In this document: piece after piece, positions 1 through 5,221 of the stretch
Layout of the letters: each line of letters opens with the position of its first letter
Numbering within the stretch: position 1 is the stretch's first letter
Origin: Desulfobacterales bacterium
Lineage (GTDB): Bacteria > Desulfobacterota > DSM-4660 > Desulfatiglandales > Desulfatiglandaceae
Assembly (NCBI GenBank): GCA_022013615.1
Contig: JAKLQB010000451.1
Span: 1-5,985, forward strand
Direction: 5' to 3'
DNA: 5,985 nt
Program-made: the position numbers and the translations under genes
The notes under the pieces: generated by a model
What the model was told of the DNA's origin: nothing
The model's database searches: none
The model's input: the letters and a program-made list of their open reading frames with translations, nothing else

Positions 1-100
1 CATGCACAATCGGCCTGTCTAATGGCCAAAGCTATCCGGGAGTTATAATCGATTATAACTCCCGGATAGCTTTGGCCATTAGACAGGCCGATTGTGCATG
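1..100. repeat. Perfect 100-bp palindrome at window edge
   Basis: Bases 1-50 are the exact reverse complement of bases 51-100, with no spacer; the axis falls inside ATCGAT (48-53). The palindrome begins at the first base of the window, so its outer limit is unknown. The minus-strand gene reads into it from the right and is homologous to PilZ proteins only up to the axis. After the axis the frame stays open but no longer looks like PilZ, which suggests that 51-100 is the genuine sequence and 1-50 a folded-back copy. A fold-back artefact of amplification or assembly at a contig end is the likeliest explanation. A genuine palindrome of this size would be unstable in most bacteria. Confidence 0.95.
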
Positions 101-827
101 GAAGAAAAGATTCCACTCTTCTGTGACGGCGCAGCTCATGGTAATGAATGACCGACGGATAGCTTATAAAAAGCAGCTTTTGGTGAAAATCAACTGATGC
201 CAGGAGTTCGGAGTTGAAGAAGCAAATCTTTCCCAGGTACAGGTATTTGATGCCAAGACGTGTTCCCTTTGCTAACTTATGCCCAGTAGCCGATAGGCGG
301 GAGGGCAGAGTGATAATGAGGAAATCGTCAGGCATCATGCCTATCATGAAACTCTCCAATGCCGAATCAAAGTCTTTGATTTCTATCTGTAGTCTCGCTC
401 CGATGTCCAGGCCAATTCGCCGGCCTGCTGTGGGTTTACTCTTGAGTTCTGGCTGTTTATGGCTGTCTGTGCCTGCCGGCTGCGTGTCGCTTAGCTTTTC
501 ATCACGTAGACGGAAGCCCTCCATCAAGACTGCCATCAACGGTTGAAAGATTTCTTTTTCCTTTGCTGGAACGGTGTCTTTGATTTCAATAACTGGTTCG
601 TCCCAGCCGATTATCTCGTAAGCCGCCTCTTCCTTCCTGAGGCTATCAGCCTCTGCGGCAAGGAGTTCGCCATTCCTTACGTAAAGATAGCCTGTCTTTC
701 CCTGATACGTTACGCGTAACGTACAGGTCTTTTGTTCCGATTCAACCATCTGCAAGAAGGAATGGACAGAAATGCCCAGTAATTTGCCGCCAAAACCGTC
801 CCCTGAAGTTACATTAACATTTTCCAT
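1..827 (-). CDS. DUF4388 (PATAN) + YcgR-N-like + PilZ domain protein, C-terminus missing
   Basis: Probable cytoplasmic c-di-GMP receptor. Reading down from ATG 827-825, residues about 10-105 match DUF4388/PATAN: G-K-L near the start, a FLQM segment, KT at 33-34, a GYLYVRNGELLAAE strand-turn, then EEAAYEI and W-D-E. This domain is found in PatA-like and gliding-motility signalling proteins. After a polar linker, residues about 140-230 resemble the YcgR/PilZN domain that precedes PilZ. Residues 233-237 (RRHRR) give the RxxxR c-di-GMP motif, followed by a FLPC strand and YPGVIID at 254-260, where the second PilZ motif (D-x-S-x-x-G) should begin. The palindrome axis lies there, so about 80 residues are lost; codons from 50 to 1 are probably artefactual. 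The start is supported by AGGAT at 838-834, six bases upstream, and a promoter at 866-894. It is transcribed away from the operon at 1799. Domain calls are from memory of the families; the exact partner is unknown. Confidence 0.85.
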   Translation of the reverse strand, partial: MENVNVTSGDGFGGKLLGISVHSFLQMVESEQKTCTLRVTYQGKTGYLYVRNGELLAAEADSLRKEEAAYEIIGWDEPVIEIKDTVPAKEKEIFQPLMAVLMEGFRLRDEKLSDTQPAGTDSHKQPELKSKPTAGRRIGLDIGARLQIEIKDFDSALESFMIGMMPDDFLIITLPSRLSATGHKLAKGTRLGIKYLYLGKICFFNSELLASVDFHQKLLFISYPSVIHYHELRRHRRVESFLPCTIGLSNGQSYPGVIIDYNSRIALAIRQADCA

Positions 828-865
828 AGAAGTATCCTGTGCGTGTGAAATAGTTTTGTACTTAA

Positions 866-894
866 ATATTATCACAAAGGAGCACCCTTGACAA
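866..894 (-). promoter_or_regulatory. Sigma70-type promoter for the PilZ-domain gene
   Basis: On the minus strand, TTGTCA (894-889) is followed after exactly 17 bases by TAATAT (871-866). A TG one base before the -10 makes it an extended -10 promoter. Transcription would begin near 859, leaving a leader of about 30 bases with AGGAT at 838-834 ahead of ATG 827. It is the best promoter match in the window. It is predicted by eye only. Confidence 0.65.
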
Positions 895-931
895 TCTCAA
901 TTCGTATAAACAAGCCAGATTAAAATACTAA

Positions 932-1039
932 TATGCTGGGGAAATACTTGCAGGGACTGCAGCGGCCCGACTTGCAAGAATAATAGGCGAAATTTTTGGT
1001 GAATTTGTCGGAAGCCTTATTGTGCGCCTTATAGACTGA
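932..1039 (+). pseudogene. Short coding-like scrap with no start codon
   Basis: Between TAA at 929-931 and TGA at 1037-1039 lies a 35-codon open stretch without ATG, GTG or TTG in a useful place. The translation (Y-A-G-E-I-L-A-G-T-A-A-A-R-L, then I-I-G-E-I-F-G-E-F-V-G-S, ending R-L-I-D) is a regular amphipathic, glycine-spaced helix pattern that looks like a protein C-terminus rather than random sequence. I do not recognise the family. It could be the tail of a lost gene or chance; the antisense strand is also open over most of it. Confidence 0.25.
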
Positions 1040-1392
1040 CGTCATCTTTTTTCATGGTGTTGATCACAAATGACTAATTATGTGTCGTGGAAATAGGAAA
1101 CATCGGCTGATGAGAATACCTGGTAGAAGTCAAAAAATTGACGCTCAGGCGCTACCAACTTCGATTCTTTTCCAATTAGTGCCTCTACACCTTTCAAGGA
1201 AAAGCTTAATTTATTGATTTTATTATCATTTCTTTTCTACTCAATTCCGGCATGATTCCTGCTTGGAGGATTCAATGGGTTCATGTTGAGTCCCAAAGCA
1301 GTGACATCTTGGGCAAAAGACTTAACAGTGTGGCAGTTTCAAAACGTCCCCTTTTGCCTCCCTCCATCGGGCACATCAGGCTTTCCGACTCA
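1040..1392. other. Non-coding stretch, nothing recognised
   Basis: I see no gene, RNA or clear promoter here. A good ribosome-binding site (GGAGG, 1265-1269) sits five bases before ATG 1275, but that frame closes after four codons. Two open frames starting at ATG 1252 and ATG 1283 run through this stretch into the C-rich repeat. Their translations are low-complexity there (the K-S-P-P-G-P-P-F-Q-K pattern typical of that repeat), so I do not call them genes. Confidence 0.5.
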
Positions 1393-1451
1393 GGGGGATT
1401 TTTCAAGCGGTTTACTAAATCCCCCCCCGGCCCCCCTTTTCAAAAGGAGGG
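1393..1451. repeat. C/G-rich double inverted-repeat element
   Basis: Two nested inverted repeats lie side by side. GGGGGATTT (1393-1401) pairs perfectly with AAATCCCCC (1417-1425) over a 15-base spacer. CCCCCCTTTT (1431-1440) pairs with AAAAGGAGGG (1442-1451) around a single C, with one mismatch. An eight-C run is followed by GG and a six-C run between them. From memory, AAATCCCCC...CCCCCTTTT...AAAGGGGG units are dispersed intergenic repeats in many environmental bacteria. The structure is seen directly; membership in a dispersed family is inference. Confidence 0.6.
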
Positions 1452-1523
1452 AGTATTTGGTCTTATTAATAACATTGACGTTAGGGTTTACAATGGCTGA
1501 AAAACACAACTCATGAGGGCCCT

Positions 1524-1690
1524 ATGGGCAAGGTACTGATAATTGATGACGATCAGATAAGGATTCGCTTAGGGAATCTGACAGCGTAGCCAGATATGGT
1601 GGGGAAGAATTTGCTGTTATACTTAAAGGGATCCTAATTTGGACGATGAAAGTTGACGGCCATGTAAAAAATCCTTTTTACATGGATTGA
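1524..1690 (+). pseudogene. Relic of a response regulator-GGDEF diguanylate cyclase
   Basis: A PleD-like gene collapsed by a large internal deletion. GAGGG at 1515-1519 precedes ATG 1524, which opens M-G-K-V-L-I-I-D-D-D, the first strand and acidic cluster of a receiver domain. This frame closes at TAG 1587-1589 after 21 codons. In the +1-shifted frame, codons 1568-1627 read LRESDSVARYGGEEFAVILK, the core of a GGDEF domain with its GGEEF active-site loop at 1598-1612. An intact protein would have well over 200 residues between these landmarks, so the receiver, linker and first half of the cyclase are gone. After the LKG the homology ends and the frame runs into the MITE-like element, stopping at TGA 1688. 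No diguanylate cyclase activity is expected. Frames and motifs are seen directly; the ancestral architecture is inferred. Confidence 0.8.
1660..1685. repeat. Perfect 11-bp hairpin inside the MITE-like element
   Basis: CCATGTAAAAA (1660-1670) and TTTTTACATGG (1675-1685) form a perfect stem around the loop ATCC. No U-tract follows, so it is not a typical intrinsic terminator; it is better read as the left sub-terminal hairpin of the element. Confidence 0.8.
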
Positions 1691-1712
1691 GGAATTTAGG
1701 AATTTAGGAATT
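1691..1712. repeat. Short tandem repeat GGAATTTA
   Basis: Two full copies of GGAATTTA (1691-1698, 1699-1706) and a partial third (GGAATT, 1707-1712) lie in the middle of the MITE-like element. Copy number in such tracts can vary between related strains. Confidence 0.8.
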
Positions 1713-1736
1713 GTGAATTATTATAAGTAGTTAGCA

Positions 1737-1754
1737 TTGGGGACATTACCCCAA
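1737..1754. repeat. 6-bp hairpin in the right half of the MITE-like element
   Basis: TTGGGG (1737-1742) and CCCCAA (1749-1754) pair perfectly around ACATTA. No U-tract follows. It probably belongs to the element's secondary structure rather than to transcription termination. Confidence 0.6.
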
Positions 1755-1798
1755 ATCCCGAACTTCGTGACTTTTTACTAGTTCATCAAAGTTGACTA

Positions 1799-3481
1799 AT
1801 GAGAAAAGTAACAGACCCTCTCGAGGCAAGCCCGACCAATGAAGAGCTTCAGGCTGTCAAGGATGTAATCGCAGCGTTTCTCATAGCCTTGAAGAACTAT
1901 GCCCTTTATCCTGAGAATCACGCAATTTGCGAAAAGGCTATCGCGAACGCTGCCAAGCGTCTAGACTACTTTTTGAAAATTCACGGTCATCTAAAATTCG
2001 ATGTTGAAAAGGATCGGCTAATTTACAAAAAGGAAGTCGTTTTTCAAGACCCTGCCGGAGGAGAAAATTTGGCCTTCCTTCTTTTTCGGGATGGCATCCA
2101 GCGACTGGAATTTCTGGCGGGTTTGGAATTTAAGGAAATCAAAGGATTGCTCAAGATTCTAAACAAATACAAGGTCCTTCAGGAAGAGGCTGCAGGAGAT
2201 ATGGTGACAGCCTTGTGGGAAGCAGATTTTCCTAACTTACGGTATAAGGCCACGGAGATTTATTGGGAGTCTGAACCGTTACTCGATTTATCTCTTTTAT
2301 CTACAGGGGAAGCAGAGCACAATGGCATCGACGATTTTGAACCGGAACAGGCCTCGTCGCTGTCTATGACTTCCCACAGCACGGAACATGCCTTGTGGAA
2401 ATTAGCGGCTGAAGAGACCGAGAAGCTTCGCGAAATGATACTTGAAGACGAGAGGCGAGATAGTGTTCGTGACCTTCTGGATGTGCTAATTGTTCTCCTC
2501 CATGATCAAAGCGAAAAGACTAATTCCATTGCCATTTTGGAATTCTTGGAAGAGGAGATCCAAGACACGCTTGCAAAGGGTGAATTTCGGTTCGTTCTCA
2601 AGCTGCTTATTGGTTTATATAAAATTCGTGAAGCCTATAAAAACAGGAAACCTTGGACGCGTCCTATTCTGGACCACTTTTTCATGAGGCTCTCAAGCCC
2701 ACGTGTACTTAATGTCCTTTCTGACGTTTGGACGACTCTGGATTCCCTAGATTCAGATCGAATAAAGCTGTTGAGGCAATTCCTCCTCCTCCTCCCGTCA
2801 AATGCCCTTCTTGCCCTTGGCCCTATGTTAGCCCAGGTCCAATCCTTAGACACCCAGCAACAGCTCATGGAGATCATTGGTATCATGGCGAAGAGGGACC
2901 TACGCCCTTTGGAGCGATTGCTTGCTGGCCCTGACGAATTTGTGGTCCAGAAATTAGTTCATATCCTGGGAGGTCTGGAAGGAGAAAAGTCCACTCAGAT
3001 CCTCCTCAAGATGCTCAAGCATTCTTCAGACCGGGTACGCAAACAGGCACTCAAAGAACTGATAGATCGAGATGTACAGATGCTCAACAAGTTCTTTCAC
3101 TTAATCGAAGATCCCGATGATTCTATTCGCCGACTGATGTTGAAAAACTTAGGAGAAAAGAGAAGCGAGTCAGCCGAGGATTTATTACTTGATTATCTCG
3201 AGAAACGGCGATTTAGGCTTGCAGATCAAAAGCATCTATTGGACTGTTATAGAGTCCTCGGAAGATGTGGTTCCAAGCGTTCGATGCCATTCTTAAGGAA
3301 GTTGCTTCTTAATCGGGCCTGGATTCCTGATTTCGGTCGATCCGTACACCGGAGGGGGGCAGCCGTCGCTTTAATGGCGCTTGGGACGGAGGAAACTAAA
3401 GAGATCCTCCACAAAGCTTCGAGAAGTCTATTTCCGAGTGTGCGAATTGCCTATCGAAAGGCCCTGGAGGCCAGTCAATGA
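1799..3481 (+). CDS. HEAT-repeat (alpha-solenoid) protein, partner of the HD-GYP protein
   Basis: A 560-residue soluble protein with no signal peptide or membrane segment. Residues about 18-150 form an N-terminal module: helix FLIALKNYALYPENH (27-41), a second helix, the strands HLKFDV (64-69) and LIYKKEVVF (74-82), then a helix ending LLKILN (117-122). The same layout occurs in the next gene. Residues about 200-375 are helical and leucine-rich. From about 380 to the end there are paired helices of HEAT type, for example VVQKLVHILGGL, RVRKQALKEL and SIRRLMLKNL, with the D-x-x-x-x-V-R-x-x-A pattern. I see no catalytic motif, so a scaffold or protein-binding role is inferred. ATG 1799 is the first possible start because the frame is closed by TGA 1793-1795. 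It lacks a Shine-Dalgarno sequence and sits two bases after the MITE-like element, so the native leader may have been replaced or the original N-terminus altered. It overlaps the HD-GYP gene by four bases. The specific function is unknown. Confidence 0.88.
   Translation: MRKVTDPLEASPTNEELQAVKDVIAAFLIALKNYALYPENHAICEKAIANAAKRLDYFLKIHGHLKFDVEKDRLIYKKEVVFQDPAGGENLAFLLFRDGIQRLEFLAGLEFKEIKGLLKILNKYKVLQEEAAGDMVTALWEADFPNLRYKATEIYWESEPLLDLSLLSTGEAEHNGIDDFEPEQASSLSMTSHSTEHALWKLAAEETEKLREMILEDERRDSVRDLLDVLIVLLHDQSEKTNSIAILEFLEEEIQDTLAKGEFRFVLKLLIGLYKIREAYKNRKPWTRPILDHFFMRLSSPRVLNVLSDVWTTLDSLDSDRIKLLRQFLLLLPSNALLALGPMLAQVQSLDTQQQLMEIIGIMAKRDLRPLERLLAGPDEFVVQKLVHILGGLEGEKSTQILLKMLKHSSDRVRKQALKELIDRDVQMLNKFFHLIEDPDDSIRRLMLKNLGEKRSESAEDLLLDYLEKRRFRLADQKHLLDCYRVLGRCGSKRSMPFLRKLLLNRAWIPDFGRSVHRRGAAVALMALGTEETKEILHKASRSLFPSVRIAYRKALEASQ
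3466..3481 (+). promoter_or_regulatory. Ribosome-binding site and ATGA overlap coupling the two operon genes
   Basis: GGAGG (3466-3470) inside the last codons of the HEAT gene lies seven bases before ATG 3478. That ATG shares the ATGA tetranucleotide with the TGA stop at 3479-3481. This is a classic translational coupling arrangement and fixes the start of the downstream gene. It implies that the two proteins are made together. Confidence 0.85.
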
Positions 3482-4929
3482 CAGGTGAATATCAACCTTT
3501 GAGCCAAGATTGCCAGATTCAAAGGACCGTTTTTGGAGAAAGATTTTTAAGAGCATTATATAAATTGACCCAAGCGGTCAAGGTGTATCAGGATAACAAT
3601 CAGGTACTAATTGAATGTGCTGAGGAATTCGTTGGCGCCTTGACTCAATGGTGGGAGGATGAGGACCACGTGACGATTCAGATCTCTCGTGGGCGGTTCT
3701 TCCTGCAAGAAGAAAAGCTACTTTTCAGACGTAAGAATCTTAACATCATGAAAGAGATGCTAAGCTATTTCGATCAACGAAAACTTAGAGGGCTCCGTTT
3801 TAAATCTTCCCTTAAGGATTCCCCGTTTGATCAGGTCTTGAGGTTCGGACGCCTCCTCAATAGAGCCGAAATCGAGGAGGATCCGGTAGTGTGGCTAATC
3901 AAAAAGTTAAAAGCTGGAGCTTTTCAATGGGTTGAAATTGTGGACATCCCAGACGAGGTCTCGCAGGAACGTGACCCTGAAAGAAAGGAGATGGCCCGAA
4001 GGACCTATGCTAACGCGCTGACTTCAGTAAAAGAGATTTCACAAAAGATTACTTCCCAGAGTGGTGCGGGAGTGCGCAAGCTCAAGAGGATTGCCCAGAA
4101 TATGGTGGACCTTCTTTCAGAGGATGAGTCGGTTCTACTTGGGCTTAGCACGATTCGGGACTATGATGACTATACATACACCCATTCAGTGAACGTAGCG
4201 ATACTCTCCATGTGTCTTGGAAAGCGTATTGGGTTGTCGAGGGTATCCATGAGCATGCTCGGTATTTGTGGGCTTGTCCACGACATAGGAAAGGTAGATA
4301 TTCCTTTAGGAATCCTCAATAAGCCTGGAAAGCTGGCTGCCGAAGAGCTTGAGGAAATAAAGAAGCATCCCTTGAGAAGCGTAAGCAAAATCATCAAATT
4401 ACGGGCTACTCGCGATCTGAAGGCAAAAATACTACTCCCGCCTTTCGAACACCATATGAAATACGATCTCTCGGGCTATCCTCGGATTCATAGGAAGAGA
4501 TCCATAAGCCTATTCGGAAGAATCCTCGCCATAGCGGACGTTTTCGATGCCCTTACATCGCCTCGGATCTACCGCCCTAAAACTTACAGCCCTGATCTTG
4601 CCTTAGGCCTGATGTTAGAAGGAACCGGAAAGGATTTTGATCCAATCCTGCTGAAAGTCTTTATTAACATGCTTGGAGTCTATCCTGTGGGCACACTTTT
4701 GTTGCTGGATACAGGTGAAAAGGGATTAGTCATTAATTTTCCTGAGGGTAGCGATATTGCCAGGCCTCTAATTGTATTGCTGTTACCCGACGGCCAAAAA
4801 GGGTTTAAAAAAGGAAAGTTAGCAAACTTGGCTGGTCGAAATCCAAAAACAGGTTCATATCTGAGAAACATCGTCAGAACGCTTCATCCATCGAGCTACG
4901 GTATCCAACCTGCGGACTTTATTCTTTGA
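3478..4929 (+). CDS. HD-GYP domain protein, probable cyclic-di-GMP phosphodiesterase
   Basis: A 483-residue cytoplasmic protein. Residues about 20-155 repeat the N-terminal module of the preceding gene, here with YQDNNQ at 37-42 in place of YPENHA. A charged helical linker (about 160-215) leads to the HD-GYP domain (about 215-400), a metal-dependent hydrolase fold that linearises c-di-GMP. Visible ligands are H236 (THS), H268-D269 (VHDIGK), H297 (KKHP), H325-H326 and D354 (ADVFDAL), with GYP at 333-335. Met327 replaces the usual Glu after the His pair, and Tyr232 stands four residues before H236, where a glutamate occurs in tri-iron members; a two-metal site is therefore likelier (inference). 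A C-terminal extension (about 405-483), starting VYPVGTLLLLDTGEKG, looks beta-rich and occurs in related delta-proteobacterial proteins from memory. There is no receiver domain in the protein, so input probably comes through the N-terminal module or the HEAT partner. Activity is predicted, not shown. Confidence 0.92.
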   Translation: MTGEYQPLSQDCQIQRTVFGERFLRALYKLTQAVKVYQDNNQVLIECAEEFVGALTQWWEDEDHVTIQISRGRFFLQEEKLLFRRKNLNIMKEMLSYFDQRKLRGLRFKSSLKDSPFDQVLRFGRLLNRAEIEEDPVVWLIKKLKAGAFQWVEIVDIPDEVSQERDPERKEMARRTYANALTSVKEISQKITSQSGAGVRKLKRIAQNMVDLLSEDESVLLGLSTIRDYDDYTYTHSVNVAILSMCLGKRIGLSRVSMSMLGICGLVHDIGKVDIPLGILNKPGKLAAEELEEIKKHPLRSVSKIIKLRATRDLKAKILLPPFEHHMKYDLSGYPRIHRKRSISLFGRILAIADVFDALTSPRIYRPKTYSPDLALGLMLEGTGKDFDPILLKVFINMLGVYPVGTLLLLDTGEKGLVINFPEGSDIARPLIVLLLPDGQKGFKKGKLANLAGRNPKTGSYLRNIVRTLHPSSYGIQPADFIL

Positions 4930-4945
4930 CCAATAATGTATTGGT
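4929..4945 (+). other. Weak AT-rich hairpin at the end of the HD-GYP gene
   Basis: ACCAATA (4929-4935) and TATTGGT (4939-4945) form a seven-base stem with a three-base loop, directly at the stop codon. It is AT-rich and no U-tract follows, so it is a poor intrinsic terminator. I see no better terminator for the operon. Confidence 0.3.
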
Positions 4946-4958
4946 TAATCGGCCTTCG

Positions 4959-5150
4959 GATGTTGCTGGATGTACCAGGAGGAAACGCCGCAGGGAGAGT
5001 GGAACGAGATTGGGTCTGTCTCTGACAAAAAACCTCGCTGAGCTTCACGGCGGAAAAACCTGGGTTGAAAGTGAGGGTAACGGTAAAGGATGTACCTTCT
5101 GCTTCACGATGCCAATTTATGTTAGCAACTGGAACTCGAGACAGCTGTAA
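4959..5150 (+). pseudogene. C-terminal remnant of a histidine kinase (HATPase_c end)
   Basis: The frame ending at TAA 5148-5150 encodes the last part of a GHKL ATPase domain: GTRLGLSL (codons 5001-5024) is the G2 box (canonically GTGLGL, here with Arg for the central Gly), followed by K-N-L-A-E-L-H-G-G-K, W-V-E-S-E-G, and G-K-G-C-T-F-C-F-T-M-P. The preceding T-R-R-K-R-R-R stretch may be a degraded version of the segment before that box. The dimerisation helix, H box, N box and G1 box are absent, and the only upstream start (TTG 4926, overlapping the HD-GYP stop) has no clear ribosome-binding site. It cannot work as a kinase. It is the tail of a kinase gene whose 5' part has been deleted. Confidence 0.82.
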
Positions 5151-5185
5151 CGCGATTTCAAGTTCCTAATATAGAACCTTTCGAA

Positions 5186-5221
5186 ATGACATATGAAGAA
5201 TTGGAGCAAAGAGTCAATTGA
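5186..5221 (+). pseudogene. N-terminal remnant of a PAS-type histidine kinase
   Basis: ATG 5186 opens M-T-Y-E-E-L-E-Q-R-V-N and then stops at TGA 5219. M-T-x-E-E-L-E-x-R-V is the usual opening of the coiled coil at the start of many Desulfobacterota PAS/GAF sensor kinases, normally continuing K-x-L-E. The homology breaks at about 5215, where secretin sequence in another frame takes over. I read it as the first ten codons of a kinase joined by a deletion to a secretin gene. A stretch this short could match by chance, hence the moderate confidence. Confidence 0.5.

Larger units (their letters stand above)
1649..1796. mobile_element. MITE-like non-autonomous element with direct flanking repeats
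   Basis: The segment is bounded by the 9-base direct repeat AAAGTTGAC (1649-1657 and 1788-1796), a possible target duplication. Its ends are imperfect inverted repeats: 1654-1673 matches the reverse complement of 1769-1788 at 14 of 20 positions, including a shared GTAAAAA block. It is about 130-148 bases, AT-rich, non-coding and full of hairpins, with no transposase. The right end (GACTTTTTAC.AGTTCATCA) resembles inverted-repeat elements I recall from Desulfobacterota genomes. Part of the direct repeat overlaps the inverted repeat, so the exact ends are uncertain. It lies between the GGDEF relic and the HEAT gene. Confidence 0.55.

Noticed and set aside
214..546. Plus-strand open frame of 110 codons
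   Set aside because: It lies entirely antisense to the DUF4388/PilZ gene, starts without a ribosome-binding site, and is rich in Arg, Ser and Pro as expected of a shadow frame.
888..926. Plus-strand TTGACA as a -35 box
   Set aside because: No -10 at suitable distance: TATAAA follows after only 11 bases and TAAAAT after 27. The same bases fit the minus-strand promoter much better.
1037..1044. TGACGTCA palindrome as an operator
   Set aside because: A single 8-base palindrome with no promoter nearby and no second copy is expected by chance.
1252..1516. Two overlapping plus-strand open frames (from 1252 and 1283)
   Set aside because: They run through the C-rich inverted repeat, giving low-complexity proline stretches, and neither shows a recognisable domain.
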